NCBI GenBank assembly: GCA_019240175.1
Contig: JAFAYS010000426.1
Coordinates: forward strand, 1 to 18,772
DNA: 18,772 nucleotides
Origin: Chloroflexota bacterium
GTDB lineage: Bacteria; Chloroflexota; Chloroflexia; Chloroflexales; Kallotenuaceae
Reading direction: 5' to 3'
Shown here: one piece after another, positions 7,509 to 14,651 of the stretch
Position numbering within the stretch: the first letter of the stretch is position 1
Layout: every line of letters begins with the position of its first letter
Translations under genes and position numbers: made by a program
Notes under the pieces: model-generated
Told to the model about the DNA's origin: nothing
Database searches by the model: none
What the model saw: the letters and a program-made list of their open reading frames with translations, nothing else

Positions 7509-7547
7509 GGCCCTCACCTATTGAAAGGTGAGGGCCTGATCGTTTTT
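7509..7547. terminator. Bidirectional intrinsic terminator
   Basis: GGCCCTCACCT (7509-7519) and AGGTGAGGGCC (7526-7536) form a perfect 11-bp stem with a 6-nt loop. On the plus strand TTTTT follows at 7543-7547 after a short gap, ending the pheT transcript. On the minus strand CCTTTTCTG follows directly, ending the convergent beta-propeller gene. Confidence 0.88.
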
Positions 7548-7561
7548 AACCTGGCTGGCTT

Positions 7562-8905
7562 TTATTGCCGAATGAGCGGCAACCAGACTTGCTTGGTCAG
7601 CGTTGGCGGTGTGCTGGGCGACGGGCTCGGCGATATGCTGGGCGATGGGCTCGGCGACGGGCTGCTGGTCTCGCTGACGATGATGCTGATGTTGTTGCTG
7701 AAGGCATTCGCCGTCACAATCAGCTCGCGACCGTTAGCAACCGCGATGCCCTCCGGGCCGTCCGCAGGCGGCTGGCCAGTGCGATTGAGGTCGATCGTCG
7801 TCTCGAAGAGGAGCTTGTCCGCGCCGGCGGGATCGAGCTTGAAGACCGCAACCGCGTCGGCGGCTTCCAGCGTGACGAACGCGCGCAGCTCACCACCGAT
7901 TGTGCCGATCGCGACCATTTCGGGCGTGGAGCCGGCTGGCAGATCCGTGCCGCTGTTGTCGACCAGCGTCAGCGTTGGGCCGGTGCCGGGGTCGGTGACC
8001 TGGAACATGTGCACGCGATTGTTGCCCTCGTTGCCGGTGATCACATACTGGCTATCGGGCGTGACCGCGATGCCGTCGGGCAGCCAACCGGAGTTGCCGG
8101 TAAAATCAACCGTGACGGCGGTCGAGGTGTTGAGCGGCGTGCCGATATTGACAATCGCGATATTGCCGCTGCTCTCAAGCGTCACAAAGGCGCGCTGGCC
8201 GTCCGGCGCGATCGCGACCGATTCAGGATCGGCATTGGTCTCGTTGGGCGGTGTGATATTCTGCACCACGCTGCCGGTCGATGCGCCCGACGCGTCAAGA
8301 TCGATGATCGAGATGCTGCCGGAGTTACCAATACCGTTCGAGCCCTCGTTGGCGACCACCGCGAACTCGCCGTCGGCGGAGATGTCGATCGACTCGGGGC
8401 GAATACCAAGCGTCAGCACCGGATTGGTAACCAGCGAAAGCGCGCCGTTGTCAGCGATGTTGACGAACACGCCCAGGCCGGTGGTCTCGGTGGCGGTGTT
8501 GGCGGGAGCGCCGCCCTCACGGATCGTCACCAGCGCATAGTCGCCGGTCGGGTGGATCGCAACGCTGCTCGGCAGCGGGTTGGTCAGGCCACGGCCATTG
8601 ACGGCGGCATCCAGATCGATCTGGCTGACAACAATGCCGCTCTCCGGCGAGAGTGTGGCCATGTACAGACGGCGCTCGCTGAGATCGCGCGAGCCGACGA
8701 CCACCGCGAACTGGTTGTTCGGCGTGATGTCGATGATCTCGCTGCCGTCGATATCGCCCGGCTGGCCATTTTGCGGGGAGTTATAAACAGTATAGGTCGT
8801 GGCCGCTAACGTTTGCGCTGTCGGTAGGCTAGACAATGCGACGGCAAGTAGCGGAACGATCGCACACGCTCCAAACCATCGAATGATTGACCGGCGCTCA
8901 GTCAT
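7562..8905 (-). CDS. Secreted YVTN-type beta-propeller protein
   Basis: The protein has about 447 residues: a signal peptide (about 1-34, RRSIIRWF then a hydrophobic stretch ending near TLA-ATT), roughly seven propeller blades, a Ser-Pro linker (SPSPSPSPSISPSPSPS) and the tail KQVWLPLIRQ. Blades are marked by recurring PxxVAIxPDG followed by AFVTLE or AVVANEG, for example PESVAIAPDGQRAFVTLE and PESIDISADGEFAVVANEG. Such proteins are exported; function cannot be assigned from the repeats, and enzymatic or binding roles are both possible. I prefer the ATG at 8905 because GAGGAG lies 7 nt upstream (8913-8918); an ATG at 8920 would add five residues but overlaps that site. It lies downstream of the phytase gene and shares its linker style. 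Confidence 0.85.
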   Translation of the reverse strand: MTERRSIIRWFGACAIVPLLAVALSSLPTAQTLAATTYTVYNSPQNGQPGDIDGSEIIDITPNNQFAVVVGSRDLSERRLYMATLSPESGIVVSQIDLDAAVNGRGLTNPLPSSVAIHPTGDYALVTIREGGAPANTATETTGLGVFVNIADNGALSLVTNPVLTLGIRPESIDISADGEFAVVANEGSNGIGNSGSISIIDLDASGASTGSVVQNITPPNETNADPESVAIAPDGQRAFVTLESSGNIAIVNIGTPLNTSTAVTVDFTGNSGWLPDGIAVTPDSQYVITGNEGNNRVHMFQVTDPGTGPTLTLVDNSGTDLPAGSTPEMVAIGTIGGELRAFVTLEAADAVAVFKLDPAGADKLLFETTIDLNRTGQPPADGPEGIAVANGRELIVTANAFSNNISIIVSETSSPSPSPSPSISPSPSPSTPPTLTKQVWLPLIRQ

Positions 8906-9265
8906 TAGGGTACTCCTCATCCCTTAGTAAATAAACAATCAGAACTTCACCAGCGAAGATGCTGAGTGGCTGTGAACGGGGAACCGCGCTCAGACAGGTA
9001 CTCATCAATCGCGAAGGATTGGTTTGACGTACTGGCTCGATGGTCCGATCTGCTCCTTTCTAGGCGGTGTGGTGGCTCATTACAGCGGATGGCGCCAGCA
9101 CATGTTGGCGCTGGTTGTTTCCGATGCAAGTGATAGGCCGTCGGCGGTAGTACTTGAATCCTGGTTCGATCCAGGACACTCACTCTACTACAACGCACAC
9201 GACGGCCAAAAAGTTATTCTACCGATCGAAATTGTGCCAATATTGCTTTTCTACCCTGGCTCGGC
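8906..9265 (-). other. 360-nt non-coding gap with several inverted repeats
   Basis: No protein with recognisable features lies here. It holds the 72-nt nested hairpin at 9136-9207, a second hairpin at 9094-9109 (GCCAGC/GTTGGC with one G-U, loop acat), and a small stem at 9006-9021 (CAATC/GATTG). Nearest the downstream gene is an AT-rich block with GTAAATAAA on the plus strand (8927-8935), where a promoter or ribosome standby region may lie. No clear -35/-10 pair was found. Confidence 0.6.
9136..9207 (-). ncRNA. Nested 72-nt hairpin, possible structured RNA
   Basis: GGCCGTCG (9136-9143) pairs perfectly with CGACGGCC (9200-9207). Continuing inward, GCG 9144-9146 pairs with CGC 9194-9196, and GTAGTA 9147-9152 pairs with TACTAC 9186-9191, leaving only ACA and AA bulges on one side. 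An apical stem TCCTGG 9159-9164 / CCAGGA 9171-9176 closes on a 6-nt loop. It begins 58 nt after the phytase stop on the minus strand. No T-tract follows on that strand, so it is not a standard terminator. The structure is visible; the role and the transcribed strand are not known. Confidence 0.45.
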
Positions 9266-11092
9266 CTACTGCCTGGCGTCCGCCATCGGGATAAATGCGC
9301 GATATGCTCCTGGAGCGAGCGTGAGCACGAGCTGCGGCTGAGCAGAGCCTTCGCGTGACGAGAGCTGAATTCCATCGCTGCTGCTGCCGGCCAGCACAAA
9401 GCTGTACGTGCCGTCACCATCTACGGCAGAGGTGACATCGTATTCGATCCAGGTGTTGGCCTGAGTCATACCAAGGTTATCAAGTGGGTCACCAAGCCGC
9501 CCAGGCGCTGTGTTCCAGGTGATACTATTTTCGGCCCAGGTGGTACTGCTGCTATACACGCCGGGACCATTTTCGCTGCTGGTAATAGTGAACAGCCGGA
9601 GCTTGGCGCTGAGCACCGGTCGGGTGATACCGGTCACGCTAAACTTGAGATAGCTCTCGACGCGCTGTGTCGTCGCGCCATCCGTGCGTAGAATGCAGTG
9701 GGCACCGAAATTAGTATTCTGCGCGATCTCTTCTACGCGTGCGTCTGCCGCAGGCGCGAAGGCGCGCGTAGCTCCTCCCGGCGGTGGCGTCGGCGATGGG
9801 CTCGGCATAGGTGACGTACAGGGCACGGGGCTGGGCGGAGGCGTCGACGGGCTCGGTGACGGGCTGGGCGACGGACTCGCCGAGGGAGTCGGACTCGGGC
9901 TGGGCGATGGGCTGGGCGATGGATTGGTCGCGCCGACTTTGCGCGGGTCCCAGCTGGTATCGATCACGAGATCCGGATCGAAGGCTTTGGCGACCGACTG
10001 CCAGGGCACCAGCTTGAAGTTTTGCAGGTTTTGGCTGCCGACATCGTTGGCGTCGTCCTGGGCGATGAACACGCCCTGTGGGAACGACGGCCCGAGATAG
10101 GCGTTGGTCACGTCGATGCCATCGGTGCCCTGCACCGCGTCGATGATTGGGCTGATGCTGCCATTGCGGCCAATCACAAAGCGATCGATAAAGGTGTTAT
10201 CACCCTCGCGCTGATAAACAGCGTATGAGCTATTGCCCTGGCTGGATGCGATCAGATAGCCGGTGCGATTGCTGGTGTAGTAGAGTGTCAGCCCTTCGAT
10301 ATCTGCTTCCAGTCCGCTGGCCGAGGTGAGCGTATCGATCAGCGTGCCGTCCGCGCCGGCGTCGGGCTCTGCGCCGAAACGCCAGATACCGACCGTCTCC
10401 TCGGAGACGTAGAAGCGCGCCAGCTCGTCGTCTACCACGCAACCCTCGACGGTTGAGCTGAGGCTGAGACTGCGCACGCGCGCGGCGTCGACTTGCCCGC
10501 TGCCGTTATCGAACAGCTCCCACTGCTCAACATCGCCGCTCGACGAGGTGACAAACACGTAGTATCTGCCGCTGACCGGGCTGCGGTACATACACGCGCC
10601 ATAGGCCGCGATGCCGGGCTTGATCGTGCGGGCCGCGATCGGCTCAAGCTGCCGCGTGGCAGGATTGACTTTATAGAGCGCCAGGCTATTGTCGCTGCGA
10701 TTGGTAGCTGTCACCAGCGCGATGCCCTGGCCGCCGACCGGCACGTTGTAGCGCAGATCGACATTGTTCATATTGCCGTCAGTACGACGCTGGATCTCAT
10801 CTCCCGCCAGGTTATAAACAAAGATCCCGCCCTGCTTGTTGGTGGCGATGATTGTGCTTTGGGCAGGATCGCTGGGGTGAATCCAGATCGCGGGATCATC
10901 GGCGGAGTCGCCGGCTTGGGGCATCGGATCAGTTTCAACCGTCGGCACGACCGAGCCAGCCGCAAAGACAGGTGCGGGCTGATTCAGAATCTTGATCGAG
11001 CCGATACTGAACAGGAGCAGAACGGCGACAAGGATCAACGCAGTGCGACGATGCAGGCGTTGCAGGTACAAAGTGCTTCGATTAGTCAACAT
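9266..11092 (-). CDS. Secreted beta-propeller phytase with DNRLRE/CBM96-like domain
   Basis: The 608-residue protein has an N-terminal signal/anchor helix (about 17-45) and a calcium-dependent beta-propeller phytase domain (about 50-385), which in this family releases phosphate from phytate. Hallmarks are DDPAIWIHPSDP (65-76), NNVDLRYN (109-116), VEGCVVDDELARFYVSEETVGIW (215-237), DIEGLTLYY (264-272), GYLIASSQGNSSYAVYQR (278-295), TDGIDV (323-328) and NLQNFKLVPW (355-364). A Pro/Ser linker (390-440) leads to a DNRLRE/CBM96-like beta-sandwich (about 441-596: NTNFGAH, SYLKFSV, SAKLRLF, SSTTWAENSITWNTAP). The end, YRAFIPMADARQ, resembles the start of that domain. AAAGGA lies too far upstream (14 nt) for a strong site. 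It is exported and probably surface-bound. Confidence 0.92.
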   Translation of the reverse strand: MLTNRSTLYLQRLHRRTALILVAVLLLFSIGSIKILNQPAPVFAAGSVVPTVETDPMPQAGDSADDPAIWIHPSDPAQSTIIATNKQGGIFVYNLAGDEIQRRTDGNMNNVDLRYNVPVGGQGIALVTATNRSDNSLALYKVNPATRQLEPIAARTIKPGIAAYGACMYRSPVSGRYYVFVTSSSGDVEQWELFDNGSGQVDAARVRSLSLSSTVEGCVVDDELARFYVSEETVGIWRFGAEPDAGADGTLIDTLTSASGLEADIEGLTLYYTSNRTGYLIASSQGNSSYAVYQREGDNTFIDRFVIGRNGSISPIIDAVQGTDGIDVTNAYLGPSFPQGVFIAQDDANDVGSQNLQNFKLVPWQSVAKAFDPDLVIDTSWDPRKVGATNPSPSPSPSPSPTPSASPSPSPSPSPSTPPPSPVPCTSPMPSPSPTPPPGGATRAFAPAADARVEEIAQNTNFGAHCILRTDGATTQRVESYLKFSVTGITRPVLSAKLRLFTITSSENGPGVYSSSTTWAENSITWNTAPGRLGDPLDNLGMTQANTWIEYDVTSAVDGDGTYSFVLAGSSSDGIQLSSREGSAQPQLVLTLAPGAYRAFIPMADARQ

Positions 11093-11198
11093 GTTGCTCA
11101 GGCTTGTCCTTTACCGTCGTCGTTGGCCGGTTAGTAATTGGTTAAACGCCGGGAGTCTCAAGAAGATATGGTCGCTGGACGATAGCAGGTTAAATGCC

Positions 11199-11226
11199 AC
11201 CGCGACGCACAACTGCATCGCGGTGA
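11199..11226 (-). terminator. Candidate weak terminator after the glycan cluster
   Basis: CACCGCGA (11199-11206) and TCGCGGTG (11219-11226) form a perfect 8-bp stem, with TGC/GCA pairs possible inside. On the minus strand GCATTTAA follows, a poor T-tract. It lies 40 nt after the stop of the last GT2 gene and before the phytase gene. It may reduce rather than stop read-through. The rest of the 173-nt gap (11093-11265) shows nothing else I recognise. Confidence 0.5.
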
Positions 11227-11265
11227 GGCTACCTTGTCGATTTTTCGGGTACGCGACAACAACCA

Positions 11266-12066
11266 TCAATTGTTCGATCCCATGATCACGGGCTTGAAGC
11301 CGTTCTGCGCGGCGTGCTCACGCACTGCGCTCAGGGCTGCCGTGGTCGCGCTTTTCTCGATCGGCTTGAGCGTCGGCGCAGTGCCGCGCCAGGTCAGGCA
11401 GCTCAGCAGCTTGACGATCGCCTTGAGACCATCCGACTTCTTGATCTTCTTGCCTTCCTCGTAGGTGCGGCCCATGTAGGAGATCGGCACCTCATAGATG
11501 CGGTAGCCCAGCTTCAACACCTTGGCCGAGATCTCGGGCTCGATCCGAAAATCGTTGCTCTGCAAATCCAGGCTGCGCATAATGTCGGTGCGCATAACCT
11601 TGTAGCAGGTCTCCATGTCGGAGATCCAGGAGTTGTAGAGGAAATTGGTCATCAGCGTCAGGCCCTTGTTGCCGACCGCGTTCCAGAAGTACATGCCGGT
11701 GTGACGGCCCATGAAGCGCGAGCCGAAGACCACATCGACCTTGCCCTCGACGATCGGGCGCACCAGCTCGTAGTAATCATTGGGATCGTACTCAAGGTCG
11801 GCATCCTGAATGATCACAATGTCGCCTTTGGCGGCGGCCAGACCCGTGCGAATCGCCTCGCCTTTGCCGCGATTGCGGGGCTGGCGGATCACGCGAATCA
11901 TCGGATCGCCGGCGGCGAGCTCGCGCAAGATATCGGGCGTGCTGTCCCGTGAGTGGTCGTCGACGATAATGATCTCTTTGTCCAAACGAACGGCGCGTAC
12001 CTGGTCAAGAATGTCGCGGATTGTGCGCTCCTCGTTATAGCACGGGACAATCACCGATAACAACAT
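11266..12066 (-). CDS. GT2 glycosyltransferase, DPM1/polyprenyl-phosphate type
   Basis: The 266-residue GT-A fold enzyme probably loads a sugar from a nucleotide donor onto polyprenyl phosphate at the inner membrane face, as DPM1-like enzymes do; the GT39-like enzyme at 3077-4927 belongs to a class that uses such donors. Visible motifs are SVIVPCYNEERTI (4-16), IIVDDHSRDST (34-43) for nucleotide binding, NRGKGEAIRTGL (65-76), QDADLEYDP (87-95) carrying the metal-binding DxD, and ISDMETCYKVMR (148-159). No membrane segment is seen at the C-terminus. The ATG at 12066 is chosen since GGAGG (12073-12077) lies 6 nt upstream; the ATG at 12072 directly touches that site. It is the last gene of the cluster, 98 nt after the GT4 gene. 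Confidence 0.9.
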   Translation of the reverse strand: MLLSVIVPCYNEERTIRDILDQVRAVRLDKEIIIVDDHSRDSTPDILRELAAGDPMIRVIRQPRNRGKGEAIRTGLAAAKGDIVIIQDADLEYDPNDYYELVRPIVEGKVDVVFGSRFMGRHTGMYFWNAVGNKGLTLMTNFLYNSWISDMETCYKVMRTDIMRSLDLQSNDFRIEPEISAKVLKLGYRIYEVPISYMGRTYEEGKKIKKSDGLKAIVKLLSCLTWRGTAPTLKPIEKSATTAALSAVREHAAQNGFKPVIMGSNN

Positions 12067-12164
12067 GTTCATCCTCCGTAAATAAATATGTTCGCTCTTC
12101 CCGCAAGGAGTCTGCGCCTGGCGTAGCTCCCGATCTCAACCTGCGAGTCCGCGTGTTCAATCTG

Positions 12165-13355
12165 TTAAACGCGCTCCGTGGCATAACGATGCGCGACGTT
12201 GATCATTCGTTCGCGGGCGGCGCGCTGGAGATATGGCACCATGCGCCGCGCCACATGCTCCCAGGTGAATGTTTGCAGCACGCGCTCCCGGCCTTGCGCG
12301 CCCATCGTTTGGCGCAGCGCGGGATCGAGCAGCAGCCGCTCTAGATACTCTGCTAATGCTGCCACATCGTCGGGCGCAACGACGTAGCCGGTGCGTCCAT
12401 GCTCGATAATCTCGGGCATGGCGTCGTTGGTAGTGCCGATGCAGGGTAGCCCGTAGGCCATCGCTTCCAGGAACACATCGCCCCAGGTTTCGCAGCGCGA
12501 CGGCATGGCAAAGACGCCGGCGGATCGATACAGCGCTTCCATCGCGTCACGGTCGCGCGTCGGCTCGATGCGTCGAATGCCAGGGCCGGTAATATCGGCC
12601 TTGTGCGTGACCAGCCATAGCTCGGCCTCGGGCACGCGCTGACGAACCTGCCCGAACGCCGCCAGCAGCTGCTCGCCGCCTTTGCGCTCGAAGTTCGTGC
12701 CGATAAACAAGATGCGTGGCGCGTCGGCCAGGGGCTGCGGCGAGGGCAAGGTCGTAAAGTTGATGCCGCCGCCAACCGCCGCGACGCGCTCGGGCGCGAT
12801 GCCGTAGTCGTCGATCATCGACTGCCGCACATACTCGCTGCGCGTCAGCACAAACGCGGCTTGCTTTGCCACGTGGGCCTCAAGCGAATTCCAGCCCTCG
12901 CTCTGGGCGACATCGGTGAACGAATCGCGCCAGGGATCTTCACGCTGCGCCAGCCGGTAGGTGAAATCGGTGTAGACCACCACCGGCGGCCCGTCGGGTT
13001 GGTATTCCGACGAGAAGATTGTCCCGTGTTGCAAGATCACGTCGGCGCGGCTGCGATTGGCAAACGCGTGCTGCTGCGCTTTCTGGGAGCGACGATGAAA
13101 GCCCCAGACGTTTTTATAAAAGGCTTCTTGCCAGCGCCACTTGGGCCAGCGCAGCGTGCGCAGGGCGTTCTGGTAGCGATCTGTGCCCTCAAGCTCGACG
13201 TTATGCACATCGACCAGCCGGCACTGCTTGCCTAGCTCGGCAAACAGCTGACCATACTTAATCCTGGCATCGCTGACCGGCGCGTGAATATCGCCGACGA
13301 GCAAGCCCAGCACGCGCAGCTGCGCTTCGGTTGTGATCTGTTCGGTCATCATCAT
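12165..13355 (-). CDS. GT4 glycosyltransferase
   Basis: This 396-residue cytosolic GT-B enzyme would transfer sugar from a nucleotide donor in glycan assembly. The C-terminal donor domain is typical: ILFIGTNFERKGGEQLLAAF (215-234), then ALYRSAGVFAMPSRCETWGDVFLEAMAYGLP (274-304) containing the E-x7-E pair (289, 297), and MPEIIEHGRTGYVVAP (313-328). The N-terminal half (about 12-200) is less typical, with GDIHAPVSDARIKYGQLFAEL and VGGGINF. The start overlaps the upstream GT2 stop as TAATG; three consecutive ATGs (13355, 13352, 13349) follow GAGG at 13360-13363, and the second has the best spacing (7 nt). Translational coupling is likely. Donor and acceptor cannot be inferred. Confidence 0.88.
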   Translation of the reverse strand: MMMTEQITTEAQLRVLGLLVGDIHAPVSDARIKYGQLFAELGKQCRLVDVHNVELEGTDRYQNALRTLRWPKWRWQEAFYKNVWGFHRRSQKAQQHAFANRSRADVILQHGTIFSSEYQPDGPPVVVYTDFTYRLAQREDPWRDSFTDVAQSEGWNSLEAHVAKQAAFVLTRSEYVRQSMIDDYGIAPERVAAVGGGINFTTLPSPQPLADAPRILFIGTNFERKGGEQLLAAFGQVRQRVPEAELWLVTHKADITGPGIRRIEPTRDRDAMEALYRSAGVFAMPSRCETWGDVFLEAMAYGLPCIGTTNDAMPEIIEHGRTGYVVAPDDVAALAEYLERLLLDPALRQTMGAQGRERVLQTFTWEHVARRMVPYLQRAARERMINVAHRYATERV

Positions 13356-14599
13356 TACGCCTCGGCAACAGCCAGCGCGGCCTCGGTCGATTCGCTGTCC
13401 TGCAAGCTCGGCACAACCTCGCGGCGCTGCACGCGCTGCCATAGCGAGGTCTGGCGCTTGGTCAGAAAGCGAGACAGGCCCAAAATACCGGCCAGATTGC
13501 TGTTGACCAGGAACGTTGGAATGTACAGGATTTTACCAACTGCGCCGGTGTGCTCGGAGCGGCTGCCGATCCAGGCCATGCCGTAGAATACCACCTGCAG
13601 CGCCAGCATGATCCAGTTGAACGGCGCGGCCAGCCGTCCGATCGGGCTGCGTACACCACGCGGCGGGAAGATCACGGCCAGCAGATTGGCCGCCAGCGCG
13701 CCGACGCCGGCCAGTGCCACGAAGGGCCGCAGGAATTTGTGCGACCAGACCTGCCAGGCCACGACCGGACGACGCAGCGTCAGCAGCTTGTGCGACTGGA
13801 AGATCGATTGGTACCAGCCCGCGAAGATGCGCGTGCGCCGTGTGATCTCATCCTGGGCAGTGGGCGAGATGCGCTCGCGTGAGTATGCGCCGGGCGCGTA
13901 CACGACGTTGTAGCCTTCGCGCACGATCTGGATCATCATATGGAAATCGTCGTTGATCGTGCTCTCGGGCGGCGGCGCGAACAGCTCACGGCGAATCGCC
14001 AGCACCTCGCCGGCCACGCCGATGGTGCAGCCTAGCCGCGTTTCCTGCTTTTTGATGAACGATTCATACTTCCAGTACAGGCCCTCGGACTCGCCGAGCG
14101 CGCCGTCGCCGCTGGTGATCAGCTTCGCGCCGGTGGTCACGCCGACGTTGGGATCGGAGAAGGGCGCGGCCAGCTCGCGCAGCACGTTGGGCGTGTACAT
14201 GTTGTTGGCATCCGAGAAAACCACGATCTCGCCGCGCACCTGGTGCATCGCCCGGTTGATCGCCGCCATCTTGCCGCGCCGCTCGGGGCTGTAGCTCAGC
14301 TCCACACCACGATCGGCGTACTCGCGCACAATCTCGGGCGTGCGATCATCGGAGCCGTCGGCGGCCACTAGAATCTGCAGCTGTTCGCGCGGATACTCCA
14401 GCGCAAAGCTGTTCTCCAATTTGCTGGCGATCACGTCCTGCTCGTTGTAGGCCGCGATCAGCAGCGTCAGCTTGGGCGTGATCTGCGGGTAGGGCTTGGG
14501 CTTGGGACGCAGCTTTGCGACCAGCGTCAGCAGCAGCGGATAGCCGGCGTAGGTGTACACGATCGTGCCCACGCACAGCCAGAAGAATCGTCCAATCAC
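13355..14599 (-). CDS. Membrane GT2 glycosyltransferase, processive-synthase type
   Basis: The 414-residue protein has an N-terminal membrane helix (about 3-27), a cytosolic GT2 domain, and several C-terminal helices (about 290-315, 328-350, 368-385), the layout of polysaccharide synthases such as IcaA or hyaluronan synthase. Motifs are LIAAYNEQDVIASKL (47-61), VAADGSDDRTPEIV (78-91), FSDANNMY (128-135) with the DxD-like DAN, TINDDFHMM (214-222) in the TED position, and RRTRIFAGWYQS (254-265) in the place of QxxRW. Chain-forming activity is plausible but unproven. The start is GTG at 14599, with AGGAG at 14606-14610 six nt upstream; an overlapping ATG is out of frame and stops at once. A hairpin (GGCGC/GCGCC, 14615-14630) lies just upstream of that site. 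Confidence 0.88.
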   Translation of the reverse strand: MIGRFFWLCVGTIVYTYAGYPLLLTLVAKLRPKPKPYPQITPKLTLLIAAYNEQDVIASKLENSFALEYPREQLQILVAADGSDDRTPEIVREYADRGVELSYSPERRGKMAAINRAMHQVRGEIVVFSDANNMYTPNVLRELAAPFSDPNVGVTTGAKLITSGDGALGESEGLYWKYESFIKKQETRLGCTIGVAGEVLAIRRELFAPPPESTINDDFHMMIQIVREGYNVVYAPGAYSRERISPTAQDEITRRTRIFAGWYQSIFQSHKLLTLRRPVVAWQVWSHKFLRPFVALAGVGALAANLLAVIFPPRGVRSPIGRLAAPFNWIMLALQVVFYGMAWIGSRSEHTGAVGKILYIPTFLVNSNLAGILGLSRFLTKRQTSLWQRVQRREVVPSLQDSESTEAALAVAEA

Positions 14600-14651
14600 A
14601 TGTATCTCCTTCCAGGCGCTCGCTGGCGCCGTTTGTTTCTTCTACACGCTT

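Noticed and set aside
7434..8809. Long plus-strand open frames of 368 and 414 codons opposite the propeller gene
   Set aside because: They are antisense to a gene with a signal peptide and clear propeller repeats. Their products are low-complexity and begin inside pheT or without a ribosome-binding site.
9155..9207. tRNA-like GGTTCGATCC sequence inside the structured gap
   Set aside because: It looks like a T-arm, but the loop closed by CCTGG/CCAGG has 6 nt, and it lies in the middle of the outer stem rather than next to the acceptor strand. No D-arm or anticodon arm can be built on either strand.
9136..9207. Integron attC site
   Set aside because: The element is an imperfect palindrome of suitable length with one-sided bulges, but it lacks the GTTRRRY and RYYYAAC core boxes and there is no integrase or cassette array.
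9024..9341. Open frame of 105 codons on the plus strand
   Set aside because: It starts with TTG after a weak AAGGA, runs through the nested hairpin and ends antisense to the phytase gene. The product has no recognisable motif. A real small gene is not fully excluded.
10493..11134. Plus-strand open frame of 213 codons opposite the phytase
   Set aside because: Antisense to conserved phytase motifs, no ribosome-binding site and no recognisable domain.
14615..14630. Plus-strand intrinsic terminator (GGCGC/GCGCC followed by GTTTGTTTCTTC)
   Set aside because: No plus-strand gene is upstream. On the transcribed minus strand it lies just before a ribosome-binding site and has no T-tract, so it is at most an mRNA hairpin.
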